From Mizugakiibacter sediminis (GTDB lineage Bacteria; Pseudomonadota; Gammaproteobacteria; Xanthomonadales; Rhodanobacteraceae), in assembly GCF_000953855.2 (NCBI RefSeq), contig NZ_DF970239.1, positions 33,593 to 97,592 of the forward strand: a DNA stretch of 64,000 nucleotides, in the 5' to 3' direction. The position numbers were made by a program, and so were the translations under genes. Below are positions 32,777 to 42,496 of the stretch, piece by piece (the stretch's first letter is position 1; each line of letters opens with the position of its first letter). The notes under the pieces are model-generated. The model saw nothing but the letters and a program-made list of their open reading frames with translations, searched no databases and had not been told where the DNA came from.

Positions 32777-34447
32777 TTACTCCGACTTGTTCATCTGTTC
32801 TTTCAGCAGGGCGCCGAGCTTGGTGGTGCCGCCCGAGGCGTTCTGGTATTCCTCGAGCGCCTGCTGCAGTTCCTCTTCGTCCTTGGCGCGGATCGACAGC
32901 TGCAGCATGCGGCCCTTGCGGTCCATGCCGACGAACTTGGCCTCGACCTTGTCGCCGACCTTGAGGTGCTGGGTGGCGTCCTCGATGCGCTGCTTGGCGA
33001 TGTCGTTGGCGCGCAGGTAGCCCTCGATGCCGTCGCCGAGGTCGATCACCGCGCCGCGCGGGTCGACTTCCTTGACCGTGCCGGTCAGCACCGTGCCGCG
33101 CGGATGGCCGGCCATGAACTGGCCGAACGGATCCTGCTCGAGCTGCTTGATGCCGAGGCTGATGCGCTCGCGCTCCGGGTCGACCGCCAGCACCACGGCC
33201 TCGACCTCGTCGCCCTTCTTGAAGTTGCGCACCAGGTCTTCGCCGGTGGTCTGCCAGGAGATGTCGCTCAGGTGCACCAGGCCGTCGATGCCGCCCTCCA
33301 GGCCGACGAAGATGCCGAAGTCGGTGATCGACTTGATGCTGCCGGTGACGCGGTCGCCCTTCTTGTGCGTGGCGGCGAACGCCTCCCACGGGTTGGCGCG
33401 GGTCTGCTTGATGCCGAGCGAGATGCGGCGGCGCTCCTCGTCGACGTCCAGCACCATCACCTCGACCTCGTCGCCCACCTGCACGACCTTGGCCGGGTTG
33501 ACGTTCTTGTTGGTCCAGTCCATCTCGGAGACGTGCACCAGGCCCTCGACGCCCGGCTCGATCTCGACGAAGCAGCCGTAGTCGGTGACGTTGGAGACCT
33601 TGCCGAACAGGCGGGTGCCGACCGGGTAGCGGCGGGCGATGTTGACCCACGGGTCGTCGCCGAGCTGCTTCAGGCCGAGCGAGACGCGGTTGCGCTCGCG
33701 GTCGAACTTCAGCACGCGCACGTCCAGCTCGTCGCCGACGTTGACCACCTCGGACGGATGGCGCACGCGCTTCCACGCCATGTCGGTGATGTGCAGCAGG
33801 CCGTCGATGCCGCCGAGGTCGACGAATGCGCCGTAGTCGGTGAGGTTCTTGACCACGCCCTTGACCACCGCGCCTTCCTTGAGGCGCTCGAGCAGTTTCT
33901 CGCGCTCCTCGGAGAACTCGCTCTCGACCACCGCACGGCGGCTGACCACCACGTTGTTGCGCTTGCGGTCGAGCTTGATGATCTTGAACTCGAGGTCCTT
34001 GCCCTCGAGGTACACCGGGTCGCGCACCGGGCGCACGTCGACCAGCGAGCCCGGCAGGAACGCGCGCACGTCCTTGATGTCGACGGTGAAGCCGCCCTTG
34101 ACCTTGCCGGAGATCTTGCCGGTGACGGTCTCGTTCTTCTCGAACGCTTCCTCCAGCACGTCCCACACCATCGCGCGCTTGGCCTTCTCGCGCGACAGCT
34201 TGGTTTCGCCGAAGCCGTCCTCGAGCGCGTCGAGGGCGACCTTCACCTCGTCGCCCACCTGCACTTCGAGCTCGCCGTTCTCGTCGCGGAACTGCTCGAT
34301 CGGGACGATGCCTTCGCTCTTCAGGCCGGCGTTGATGACGACGACGTCGGGACGGATCTCGACGACGATGCCGGAGACGATGGAGCCGGGCCGGAGCTTG
34401 GCGAGCGACTGGCTCTGTTCAAACAGTTCAGCGAAACTTTCGGTCAT
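32777..34447 (-). CDS. rpsA: 30S ribosomal protein S1
   Basis: 556 residues from the ATG at 34447 ([20 protein letters not shown]), normal S1 length, with six consecutive S1 OB-fold repeats. Typical repeat ends are visible, including [40 protein letters not shown] and [20 protein letters not shown]. It binds mRNA and unwinds structured leaders on the 30S subunit, which may matter for genes here that lack a clear Shine-Dalgarno sequence. It follows cmk after 144 bp. The upstream in-frame ATG at 34561 adds unconserved residues. Confidence 0.97.
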   Translation of the reverse strand: MTESFAELFEQSQSLAKLRPGSIVSGIVVEIRPDVVVINAGLKSEGIVPIEQFRDENGELEVQVGDEVKVALDALEDGFGETKLSREKAKRAMVWDVLEEAFEKNETVTGKISGKVKGGFTVDIKDVRAFLPGSLVDVRPVRDPVYLEGKDLEFKIIKLDRKRNNVVVSRRAVVESEFSEEREKLLERLKEGAVVKGVVKNLTDYGAFVDLGGIDGLLHITDMAWKRVRHPSEVVNVGDELDVRVLKFDRERNRVSLGLKQLGDDPWVNIARRYPVGTRLFGKVSNVTDYGCFVEIEPGVEGLVHVSEMDWTNKNVNPAKVVQVGDEVEVMVLDVDEERRRISLGIKQTRANPWEAFAATHKKGDRVTGSIKSITDFGIFVGLEGGIDGLVHLSDISWQTTGEDLVRNFKKGDEVEAVVLAVDPERERISLGIKQLEQDPFGQFMAGHPRGTVLTGTVKEVDPRGAVIDLGDGIEGYLRANDIAKQRIEDATQHLKVGDKVEAKFVGMDRKGRMLQLSIRAKDEEELQQALEEYQNASGGTTKLGALLKEQMNKSE

Positions 34448-34591
34448 GTGAATTCCAGGATCAGAAAAGGCCGTGTCCGTGCGCACGCGCTCGGCGCCGA
34501 CGCCCGAACGAAACGGCCCACCGGTTGTGGGTGCGTGATCCGCACCGGTTGCCACGTACACCCGCCCCTTACCGGGACGGGACCCAGGCGC

Positions 34592-35284
34592 CTACTCCCC
34601 CGCGGGGGCCACCAGCGCCAGAACCTTCGCGACCACCGCCTCGATCGGCATGCCGGTGGTATCCACCCGCACGGCGTCCTCGGCCGGCTTCAACGGGGCC
34701 ACCGGACGCGACGCGTCGCGCGCGTCCCGAGCCTCGATCTCGCGTAAAAGGGTGCCAAGTGTAACGTTGAGCCCCTTTTCCTTCAACTGCTTATAGCGCC
34801 TTTTCGCCCGTTCTTCGGCGCTGGCGGTCAAAAACACCTTGTGCGCGGCGTCCGGGAAGATCACCGTGCCCATGTCGCGGCCGTCCGCGACCAGGCCGGG
34901 CGCCTTGCGGAAGCTGCGCTGCTTGGCCAGCAGGGCCTGTCGCACGGACGGAATGGCGGCGATGGCCGAGGCCGCCGCTCCGGCGGTCTCGGTGCGCAGT
35001 TCGTCGGTCGCGTCCAGGCCGTTGACGATCACCCGCGTCTCGCCCCCCGTCGGGTCCGGGCGGAAGCCGATGCGGGTGGTCTCCGCGCAGCGGGTCACGG
35101 CCTCGGCGTCGGACAGATCCAGCCCTTCCATGCCCGCCGCATAACCCACCGCCCGGTACAGCGCCCCCGAATCCAGCAGATGCCAGCCCAGGCGCTCCGC
35201 CACCAGACGGCTGATCGTGCCTTTGCCGGAGCCCGAGGGACCATCGATGGTCAGGACGGGAACGGGCGCGTGGGATCTGGGCAT
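34592..35284 (-). CDS. cmk: Cytidylate kinase
   Basis: 230 residues, phosphorylating CMP and dCMP with ATP. The P-loop [20 protein letters not shown] is at the N-terminus. The CMP-binding and lid segments [24 protein letters not shown] and [13 protein letters not shown] follow. It lies between the aroA side and rpsA as in E. coli, but is separated from aroA by a 557-bp repeat-bearing gap, so it probably has its own promoter. Confidence 0.95.
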   Translation of the reverse strand: MPRSHAPVPVLTIDGPSGSGKGTISRLVAERLGWHLLDSGALYRAVGYAAGMEGLDLSDAEAVTRCAETTRIGFRPDPTGGETRVIVNGLDATDELRTETAGAAASAIAAIPSVRQALLAKQRSFRKAPGLVADGRDMGTVIFPDAAHKVFLTASAEERAKRRYKQLKEKGLNVTLGTLLREIEARDARDASRPVAPLKPAEDAVRVDTTGMPIEAVVAKVLALVAPAGE

Positions 35285-35841
35285 GGGGCACCGGCGGCGA
35301 GGGACGCGGGATTCTAACGGGTCGCGGCGGCGGGGATTCGCAATCCCTGACGCAGGGACTATCCGGCAAGTTGTCCTGGCGACTGGGCGACACGCGCGGA
35401 ATCGCTTCGGGCTGGCTCGCCACGCCCGAGCCTGGCGGGCCGCCAGGATGGCGGCCTGCCGGGGCCCCTCGGGCGCGGCGAGAGCGCGGAGGATCAGGCC
35501 CGAAGGGAAGCGCGCAGGGATGCGTGCTTGTTCGCCGCCAGGGCAGGAGCCCTGTCGGCGAACCCCCGCAGCGCTCTCGCGGACCCGGAGGGCAGGATGC
35601 CCGGAGGGCGCGCCCGCGGGGTGCCTTTTCTCTTGGTTACTTCTCTTCGGGCAAGCAAAGAGAAGTGACCCGCTCGCGGCAGCGAGCGGAACAAGGCGTA
35701 CTTAAGAGAGCGCCACGAACAGGCGCCTTGCGGCGCCGCCACCCGCAACCCGACCCTCTCCCGCCGCGGCGGGAGAGGGGCAAGAATCGCGCTCGTGAGG
35801 GTGCGAGACAAGCGGGACAGAAACCGGGGATTGCGGATCCC
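35285..35841. repeat. 557-bp non-coding gap with a composite interspersed repeat
   Basis: No credible gene is seen. Three dyads are clear: ACTTCTCTT / AAGAGAAGT (35639-35647 and 35658-35666), CCGCTCGC / GCGAGCGG (35670-35677 and 35682-35689), and a 26-bp perfect palindrome of CCCTCTCCCGCCG and its complement (35754-35779). The stretch around 35621-35700 (CTTTTCTCTTGGTTAC ... GGGCAAGCAAAGAGAAGTGA) is familiar from intergenic repeats of Xanthomonadaceae and is often mis-annotated as short ORFs. It separates cmk from aroA. Confidence 0.7.
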
Positions 35842-37158
35842 CTACTCCGCGATCGTCCTGAGCGCGAACCCGCAGCCGTTGGCGAGGTCGATGAAGCCGG
35901 GGAACGAGGTGGCGACGTTGGTGCAGTCGGCGATGCGCACCTCCGTCTCGGCGATCAGGCCGGCCATGGCGAAGGCCATGGCGCAGCGATGGTCGCCGGC
36001 GCTGTCGACGCGGCCGCCGCCGAGCGCGCCGCCTTCGATCGTCGCGCCGTCCGGCCGCTCCTCGATGCGCACGCCCAGCGCGCGCAGGCCGCGCGCCATC
36101 ACCGCGATGCGGTCGGATTCCTTCACGCGCAGCTCCTCGGCGCCGCGGATCGTGGTGGCGCCGCGCGCGACGGCGGCCGCCACGAACAGCGCGGGGAACT
36201 CGTCGATCATGTCGGCCACCAGCGCCTCGGGCACGTCGATGCCGGTCAGCCGCGCGTGACGGACGATCAGGTCGGCGACCGGCTCGCCGCCCTGATCGCG
36301 CGGCGCCTCTTCGCGGATGTCGGCGCCCATGCGGCGCAGCACCGCGAGCAGTCCGGTGCGGCGCGGATGCAGGCCGACGCTGCGCAGGCGCAGTTCGGAG
36401 CCCGGAACCAGGGTGGCGGCGACGAGGAAGAACGCCGCCGAGGAGAAGTCGGCCGGCACCTCGACGTCGGTCGCGCGCAGACGCCCGCCGCCGGCCAGCC
36501 GCGCCCAGCCGGGACCGCAGGCCACCGGCCAGCCGAAGGCGCCGAGCATGCGCTCGGTGTAGTCGCGCGTCGGCCGCAGTTCGCGCACCGCCGTCTCGCC
36601 TTCCGCGTAGAGGCCCGCCAGCAGGATCGCGGACTTGACCTGCGCGCTGGCCACCGGCGGCGCGTAGGCGATGCCCTGCAGCTTCCTGCCGCCGCGGATG
36701 CGCAGCGGCGGCAGGCCGCCGGGTTCGGATGCGATGTGCGCGCCCATCGCCGTCAGCGGTTCGATCACGCGCCCCATCGGCCGGCGCGACAGCGAGGCGT
36801 CGCCGACCAGCGTCGCATCGAACGCCTGTCCGGCCAGCAGGCCGGCCAGCAGGCGCATGCCGGTCCCCGAATTGCCGCAGTCGAGCGGCCGCGCGGGTGC
36901 GGCGAGGCCGTGCAGGCCGACGCCGTGCACCACGCGCTCGCCCGGCGACGGCGCCTCGATGCGCACGCCCATGCGCGCGAAGGCCTCCGCGGTGGCGCGG
37001 GTGTCCTCGCCTTCGAGAAAACCGCGGATGCGCGAGGTGCCGTCGGCCAGCGCCGCCAGCATCATCGCGCGGTGCGAGACCGACTTGTCGCCGGGCACGA
37101 CCAGCTCGCCGCGCAGCGGCCCGGCCGGCGCGCTGATCCAGTCCATCGCCAGGCTCAT
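35842..37158 (-). CDS. aroA: 3-phosphoshikimate 1-carboxyvinyltransferase (EPSP synthase)
   Basis: 438 residues from the ATG at 37158. It joins shikimate-3-phosphate and phosphoenolpyruvate in the shikimate pathway. GDKSVSHRAMMLAALADG, LDCGNSGTGMRLLAGLLAGQ and RVKESDRIAVMARGLRALG are the family signatures (the last printed with its leading residues EEL omitted). The NSGTGMR form resembles the class II (CP4-like) type, which binds glyphosate weakly. The ATG overlaps the hisC stop (ATGA). Confidence 0.95.
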   Translation of the reverse strand: MSLAMDWISAPAGPLRGELVVPGDKSVSHRAMMLAALADGTSRIRGFLEGEDTRATAEAFARMGVRIEAPSPGERVVHGVGLHGLAAPARPLDCGNSGTGMRLLAGLLAGQAFDATLVGDASLSRRPMGRVIEPLTAMGAHIASEPGGLPPLRIRGGRKLQGIAYAPPVASAQVKSAILLAGLYAEGETAVRELRPTRDYTERMLGAFGWPVACGPGWARLAGGGRLRATDVEVPADFSSAAFFLVAATLVPGSELRLRSVGLHPRRTGLLAVLRRMGADIREEAPRDQGGEPVADLIVRHARLTGIDVPEALVADMIDEFPALFVAAAVARGATTIRGAEELRVKESDRIAVMARGLRALGVRIEERPDGATIEGGALGGGRVDSAGDHRCAMAFAMAGLIAETEVRIADCTNVATSFPGFIDLANGCGFALRTIAE

Positions 37159-38261
37159 GGCAGCGCCTCCAGCAGGCGCGCGTTCTCTGCGCGGCTGCCG
37201 ATGCTGATGCGCAGCGTCTGCGGCAGGCCGTAGCCGCCCATCGGCCGCACCACCACGCCGCGCTCGAGCAGGTGCCGTTCGAGCGGCGCGGCATCGCGGC
37301 CGAGATCGACCAGCAGGAAGTTGGTCTGCGACGGCAGCGCGGTGTAGCCGCGCGCCGCCAGCTCGGCACGCAGCCACTCGCGCTCGCCGCGATTGAACGC
37401 GCGCACGCGCTGCAGGTGCTCGGCGTCTCCCAGCGCGGCTTCGGCGGCGGCCAGCGCGAGGCCGTTGACGTTGAACGACTCGCGCAGCCGCTCCAGCACG
37501 GCCGCCACGCTCGGATCGCCGATCATGTAGCCGACGCGCAGGCCGGCCAGCCCGTAGGCCTTGGAGAAGGTGCGCGTCACGACCAGGTTGGGGTGCGCAT
37601 CGGCGAAGCGCAGCGCGGTGCCGAGATCCGGCGCGTCGACGTACTCGTGGTAAGCCTCGTCCACCACCACCAGCACGTCCTGCGGCACGCGCGCCAGCAG
37701 CGCGGCCAGCGCCGCGTCGCCGAACCAGGTGCCGGTCGGATTGTTGGGGTTGGCGAGATAGACGATGCGCGTGTCGCGACGCACCGCCGCGGCGATGGCT
37801 TCGAGGTCGTGGCCGTACGGCGCGGCGGGATGCTCGCGCGGCAACGCCGGCACCACCACGGCCTGCGCACCCGCGGCGGCGGCGGCGATCGGGAACACGG
37901 CGAAGCCGTACTGCGCATGCACGATGGAATGCGCCGCATCGGCGAAACACTGCGCCAGCAGCATCAGCAGTTCGTGCGATCCGTTGCCCAGCGTGATGCG
38001 GCCGGCATCCACGCCCAGCCGCGCCGCCAGCGCCGCCTTCAACGCGGCGCCGCGCGGGTCGGGATAGCGAAACGCCTCCGCCAGCGCCGCGCGCATCGCC
38101 TCGAGCGCACGCGGCCCCGGACCGAGCGGATTCTCGTTGGAACCCAGTTCCGCCAGCGCCGCGCCGAATCGCCGGCGCAACACCGGCAGGTCGTGGCCGG
38201 GATCGTAGGCGCGCAGCACCGCCGTCGCCGCGTTGGCGAGCCTCGTCGCGTCGAAACTCAC
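37155..38261 (-). CDS. hisC: Histidinol-phosphate aminotransferase
   Basis: 368 residues from a GTG at 38261 preceded by GAGG. This start gives the usual N-terminus; the longer reading adds a basic, low-complexity stretch. It is a fold-type I PLP transaminase: LGSNENPLGPGPRALEAM, YLANPNNPTGTWF, VVDEAYHEYV and the PLP lysine in RTFSKAYGLAGLRVGYM. It is placed between serA and aroA, away from the other his genes, so it may be the second HisC form acting on aromatic amino acids as well. Confidence 0.9.
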   Translation of the reverse strand: MSFDATRLANAATAVLRAYDPGHDLPVLRRRFGAALAELGSNENPLGPGPRALEAMRAALAEAFRYPDPRGAALKAALAARLGVDAGRITLGNGSHELLMLLAQCFADAAHSIVHAQYGFAVFPIAAAAAGAQAVVVPALPREHPAAPYGHDLEAIAAAVRRDTRIVYLANPNNPTGTWFGDAALAALLARVPQDVLVVVDEAYHEYVDAPDLGTALRFADAHPNLVVTRTFSKAYGLAGLRVGYMIGDPSVAAVLERLRESFNVNGLALAAAEAALGDAEHLQRVRAFNRGEREWLRAELAARGYTALPSQTNFLLVDLGRDAAPLERHLLERGVVVRPMGGYGLPQTLRISIGSRAENARLLEALP

Positions 38262-38358
38262 GGGATCGCCTCGATGCCGCGGCCGACGGCGTCGAGACGC
38301 CGGCGCGCCTCGTCGAGACCCGGCGGGCAAAGTCGTTCGCTCACGGCGTCGCTCCGCG

Positions 38359-39525
38359 TCAGTCGTCCAGCACGCGCACGGCGAGGATGCCGTCGATGGC
38401 GCCGATCGCCTGCACCAGCGGCGGCTGCACCGGCGAGTCCACGTCTACCAGGTTGTAGGCGAGCTCGCCGCGCGAGGCGTTGTGCATCTGCGCGATGTTG
38501 ACGCCGGCCTCGCCCAGCACGTGCGAGAGCTGGCCGATCATGTTCGGCCGGTTGGCGTTGGCCACGCAGATGCGCGTGCGTCCCTCGCGCGGCATGCGGA
38601 TCGACGGGAAGTTGACCGCGTGCTGGATGTTGCCGTTCTCGAGGAAGTCGCGCAGCTGCTCCGCCACCATCACCGCGCAGTTTTCCTCGGCCTCGCCGGT
38701 GGAGGCGCCGAGGTGCGGCAGCGCGATCACGCGCGGATGCCCGAGCAGGTCGGCGTGCGGGAAGTCGGTGACGTAGCGGCCGATGCGCCCGTCGGCCAAG
38801 CCGGCGGCCAGCACGTCGGCGGCGACGATGCCGTCGCGGGCGAAGTTCAGCAGCACCACGCCCGGCTTGGCCACCTGCAGCGCCGCGGCGCCGAACAGGC
38901 CGCGGGTGGCGTCGTTCAGCGGCACATGGAAGCTGACGTAGTCGCTGGCGGCGAACAACTGGTTGAGCGAGGCGGCGCGCTGCACGCTGGCGTCGAGCTG
39001 CCAGGCGCCCTCGACGGTCATGTGCGGGTCGAAGCCGATGACGTGCATGCCCAGCCCGTAGGCGGCATTCGCCACCTTGACGCCGATCGCGCCGAGGCCG
39101 ACCACGCCCAGCGTCTTGCCGACCAGTTCGCTGCCGACGAAGCGCTTCTTCTCGGCCTCGACGCGATGGTCGAGCTGGGCGTCCGGCTGCAGCGCGCGCA
39201 CGAATGCCAGCGCTTCGGCGAGGTTGCGCGCGGCCAGCAGCATGCCGGCGATCACCAGTTCCTTGACCGCGTTGGCGTTGGCGCCCGGCGCGTTGAACAC
39301 CGGCACGCCGCGCCTGGACAGCTCGGCCACCGGGATGTTGTTGACGCCGGCGCCGGCGCGCGCGACCGCCTTGACCGAGCCGGGGATCGGTCGCGCGTGC
39401 AGGTCGGCCGAGCGCAGCAGGATCGCGTCGGGCGCATCGAAGTGTTCGCCGACCTGGTAGCGCGTCGCCGGCAGCCGTTCGAGGCCGGCGCGCGCGATGG
39501 TATTGAGGGTCTGGATGGTGAACAT
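38359..39525 (-). CDS. serA: D-3-phosphoglycerate dehydrogenase (with ACT domain)
   Basis: 388 residues from the ATG at 39525. It performs the first step of serine synthesis. The NAD-binding motif VGLGAIGVKVANAAYGLGM, the catalytic Arg region LLNFARDGIV and the Glu/His pair (PHLGASTGEAEENCA) are present. A C-terminal ACT domain (about 310-388, ANRPNMIGQLSHVLGEAGVN) suggests serine feedback. serC lies directly upstream, so two consecutive serine-pathway steps are joined. Confidence 0.93.
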   Translation of the reverse strand: MFTIQTLNTIARAGLERLPATRYQVGEHFDAPDAILLRSADLHARPIPGSVKAVARAGAGVNNIPVAELSRRGVPVFNAPGANANAVKELVIAGMLLAARNLAEALAFVRALQPDAQLDHRVEAEKKRFVGSELVGKTLGVVGLGAIGVKVANAAYGLGMHVIGFDPHMTVEGAWQLDASVQRAASLNQLFAASDYVSFHVPLNDATRGLFGAAALQVAKPGVVLLNFARDGIVAADVLAAGLADGRIGRYVTDFPHADLLGHPRVIALPHLGASTGEAEENCAVMVAEQLRDFLENGNIQHAVNFPSIRMPREGRTRICVANANRPNMIGQLSHVLGEAGVNIAQMHNASRGELAYNLVDVDSPVQPPLVQAIGAIDGILAVRVLDD

Positions 39526-39610
39526 GGTCACTCGTCGTTGGGAGGGGCGCCGGTCCCGGCGCCGCCGTGCGGCGTCCGCGGACGCCGGTGCCGTTGCCGT
39601 CCCGTGCGCG

Positions 39611-40696
39611 TCAGCCGTGCCGCTGCATGAAGTCGCGCATGAAGGCGACCAGCGCCTCGACCGCCTGCAGCGGCACCGCGTTGTACAGCGAGGCGCGCAT
39701 GCCGCCAACCGCCTTGTGCCCCTTCAGCGCCATCAGGCCGGCGCGTTCGGATGCCTCGAGGAAGGGCTTGTCGAGCGCGCCGTCGTGCAGCGTGAACGGC
39801 ACGTTCATGCGCGAGCGCGCGGCCGGATCGACCGGGTTGCGGTAGTAACCGCCGGAGCCGTCGATGCAGGCGTACAGCAGCTCGGCCTTGCGCCGGTTGC
39901 GTTCGGCCATCGCCGCCAGGCCGCCCTGCGCCTTCAGCCATTTGAAGGTGAGGCCGGCGATGTACCAGCCCCAGGTGTTCGGCGTGTTCAGCATGGAGCC
40001 CTGGGCGGCGTGCTCGGCGTAGCGGAAGATCTTCGGCAACGGCCGCGGCCGGCGCGCCAGCAGGTCCTCGCGCACGATCATCACCACCAGGCCGGACGGG
40101 CCGATGTTCTTCTGCGCGCCGGCGTAGATCAGGCCGAAGCGGCCGACGTCCAGCGGCGCGGACAGGATGTCGGAGGACATGTCGGCGACCAGCGGCACGT
40201 CGCCGACATCCGGGATGTCGCGGAACTCGACGCCGTGGATCGTCTCGTTGGTCGTGAGGTGCACGTAGGCGGCGCGAGGATCGAGGTCCCATTCGGCGCG
40301 CGGCGGCAGGCGCGTGTACTGCTGCGCGGCGGAACTGGCGGCGACGCGCGCCTTCACGTAGGGCGCGGACTCCTTCAGCGCCTTCTCGCTCCAGTGGCCG
40401 GTGACGATGTAGTCCGCGCCCTGCCCGTCGGCGGCGAGGTTCATCGGGATCTGCGCGAAGTGCTGGGTGGCGCCGCCCTGCAGGAACAGCACCTTGTAGT
40501 GCGCCGGCACGGCGAGCAGCTCGCGCAGGTCGCGCTCGGCCTCCTCGGCCAGCGCGATGAAGTGCCTGCCGCGATGCGACAGCTCCATCACCGAGGCGCC
40601 GGTGCCGTTCCAGTCCAGCAACTCGCTCTGCGCCTGTCGCAGGACTTCCTCGCTCAGCGCGGCCGGACCGGCGCTGAAGTTCCAGACTCGGGCCAC
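39611..40696 (-). CDS. serC: Phosphoserine aminotransferase
   Basis: 361 residues from a GTG at 40696, preceded by GAGGAGGAA, so the start is well supported; the frame is open further upstream but unconserved. It transaminates 3-phosphohydroxypyruvate with glutamate (and acts in pyridoxal synthesis). WNFSAGPAALSEEVL is the family N-terminus and YAGAQKNIGPSGLVVM holds the PLP lysine. It is the first gene of the serC-serA-hisC-aroA series. Confidence 0.95.
   Translation of the reverse strand: MARVWNFSAGPAALSEEVLRQAQSELLDWNGTGASVMELSHRGRHFIALAEEAERDLRELLAVPAHYKVLFLQGGATQHFAQIPMNLAADGQGADYIVTGHWSEKALKESAPYVKARVAASSAAQQYTRLPPRAEWDLDPRAAYVHLTTNETIHGVEFRDIPDVGDVPLVADMSSDILSAPLDVGRFGLIYAGAQKNIGPSGLVVMIVREDLLARRPRPLPKIFRYAEHAAQGSMLNTPNTWGWYIAGLTFKWLKAQGGLAAMAERNRRKAELLYACIDGSGGYYRNPVDPAARSRMNVPFTLHDGALDKPFLEASERAGLMALKGHKAVGGMRASLYNAVPLQAVEALVAFMRDFMQRHG
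40419..40426 (-). other. KOPS-type octamer, pointing left
   Basis: CCCTGCCC on the plus strand inside serC, oriented towards the dif candidate. Confidence 0.3.
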
Positions 40697-40842
40697 GGTG
40701 CGGTTCCTCCTCGCTCGACGCCGCCGATGCGGCAACGCAACATGACCACAAGCCGAGACGCTCCACAAGAGGCATGCGCAAACGCTTGTAAGCGCACGCA
40801 CCGCGCGCCGGTCCCGCTGGCATGACCGCCGTGGAGGGCCGC

Positions 40843-41820
40843 ATGCTGATCCGCCGACCGCCCGATATCCGCTCCAGCGAAATCACCGCGGAAAGCGTCT
40901 ACCGCCGGCGCCGCGCCGTCCTGAAGGCGCTGGCGCTCAGCCCGTTGGCGCTGGCCGGCTGCGGCCGCGGCGCCGAGAGTCAGGCCGGCCAGGCGGCGAA
41001 CGCCGGCGCGCCGCTCGAGGTGGCCAGGCGCGGCGCCTACGTCGTCGGTGATCCGCCGACCGACTACGACGCCGCCACCCACTACAACAATTACTACGAG
41101 TTCGGCACCGCCAAGGACGATCCGGCGAAAAATTCGGGGCGCTTCCGGCCGCAGCCGTGGAGCGTCGAGATCGCCGGCGAGGCCGAAGTCACCGGCCGTT
41201 TCGCGCTGGAGGATCTGCTCAGGCCGCATCCGCTGGAGGAACGCGTCTACCGCATGCGCTGCGTGGAGGCCTGGTCGATGGTGATCCCGTGGGTCGGCTT
41301 CCCGCTGGGCGATCTGCTGAAGCGCTTCCGGCCGACGTCGAAGGCGAAGTACGTCGCCTTCACCACGGTGGCCCGGCCGGACGAGATGCCCGGCCTCGCC
41401 TACCCCGTGCTGGACTGGCCGTATCGCGAGGGTCTGCGCATCGACGAGGCGATGCACCCGCTGACGATCCTCACCGTCGGTCTGTTCGGCCGCACGCTGC
41501 CCAACCAGAACGGCGCGCCGCTGCGGCTGGTGGTGCCGTGGAAGTATGGCTTCAAGGGCATCAAGAGCATCGTGCGTATCGCGTTCACCGAGCGCCAGCC
41601 GGTCACCGCATGGAACCGCGCCGCGCCCGACGAGTACGGCTTCTACGCCAACGTCAATCCGGCGGTGGACCATCCGCGCTGGAGCCAGGCCACCGAACGG
41701 CGCATCACCGGCGCGGGCTTCGGCCTGTTCGGCAACCGCATCGCGACCTTGCCGTTCAACGGCTACGCCGAGCAGGTCGCCTCGCTGTACGCCGGCATGG
41801 ACCTCAGGCGGTACTACTGA
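40843..41820 (+). CDS. msrP: Protein-methionine-sulfoxide reductase catalytic subunit MsrP (YedY)
   Basis: 325 residues from the ATG at 40843, which has GGAGGG just upstream; an ATG 21 nt earlier is possible. It is a periplasmic molybdenum enzyme repairing oxidised methionines. The Tat signal is clear ([20 protein letters not shown]). [17 protein letters not shown] is the MsrP core, and the molybdenum-ligand cysteine is in [11 protein letters not shown] at about residue 140. The haem partner MsrQ gene starts 1 nt after its stop. It depends on the cofactor made by the MobA-MoeA and MoeB genes at 9.6-12.6 kb. Confidence 0.95.
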   Translation: MLIRRPPDIRSSEITAESVYRRRRAVLKALALSPLALAGCGRGAESQAGQAANAGAPLEVARRGAYVVGDPPTDYDAATHYNNYYEFGTAKDDPAKNSGRFRPQPWSVEIAGEAEVTGRFALEDLLRPHPLEERVYRMRCVEAWSMVIPWVGFPLGDLLKRFRPTSKAKYVAFTTVARPDEMPGLAYPVLDWPYREGLRIDEAMHPLTILTVGLFGRTLPNQNGAPLRLVVPWKYGFKGIKSIVRIAFTERQPVTAWNRAAPDEYGFYANVNPAVDHPRWSQATERRITGAGFGLFGNRIATLPFNGYAEQVASLYAGMDLRRYY

Positions 41821-41821
41821 A

Positions 41822-42496
41822 ATGGCGACGCGAGGCCGGGACTGGGTGGCCTGGAGCAAGCCGCCGCTGTTCGCGCTGTGCCTGCTGCCGCTGGCGCTGT
41901 TGGCCTGGGACGCCACGCGCGGCTCGCTCGGACCCGACCCGGTAGCGCAGCTCGAACATCGCAGCGGCGACTGGGCGCTGCGCCTGCTGCTGGCCACGCT
42001 GGCGGTGACGCCGCTGCGCCGCCTGACCGGCGTCGCCAAGCTGGTGCGCTACCGGCGCATGCTCGGCCTGTTCGCGTTCTTCTACGTGTGCGCGCACCTG
42101 GCGATCTACCTGCTGATCGACCTCGGCGGCTACTGGACGCAGCTGTTCGACGAGATCGCGAAGAAGCCCTACATTACCGCCGGCTTCGCCGCCTGGCTGC
42201 TGCTGATCCCGCTCGCGGCCACCTCCACCCAAAGGATGATGAAGCGGCTCGGCCGACGCTGGCAGCAACTCCATCGCCTCGTCTATGCCGTTCCGCTGCT
42301 GGGCGTGCTGCACTACGCCTGGATGGTGAAATCGGGCAACGTGATCGCCCACCGTGCGCCGCTGTACTACGGCGCCTCCTTCGCCGCGTTGATGCTGTGG
42401 CGGGTACCATGGGCACGCCTGCGCGGCGGCCTGCGGACGCTCAGGGCCGGAACAGCAGCAGCAACGCGATGCCCAACCCCAGCAGCGCGGCGGTGA
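41822..42496 (+). CDS. msrQ: Haem-binding membrane subunit MsrQ (YedZ)
   Basis: 224-residue inner-membrane protein with about six hydrophobic segments, passing electrons from the quinone pool to MsrP. Haem-ligand histidines are expected in FYVCAHLAIYLLIDLGGYW and WQQLHRLVYAVPLLGVLHY, both typical of the ferric-reductase-like family. It is coupled to msrP. Its last 56 nt overlap the 3' end of the convergent FHA gene. Confidence 0.93.
   Translation: MATRGRDWVAWSKPPLFALCLLPLALLAWDATRGSLGPDPVAQLEHRSGDWALRLLLATLAVTPLRRLTGVAKLVRYRRMLGLFAFFYVCAHLAIYLLIDLGGYWTQLFDEIAKKPYITAGFAAWLLLIPLAATSTQRMMKRLGRRWQQLHRLVYAVPLLGVLHYAWMVKSGNVIAHRAPLYYGASFAALMLWRVPWARLRGGLRTLRAGTAAATRCPTPAARR

Noticed and set aside
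35494..35811. Small ORFs in the cmk-aroA gap
   Set aside because: They translate an intergenic repeat known to generate spurious ORFs; no start context or conservation is visible.
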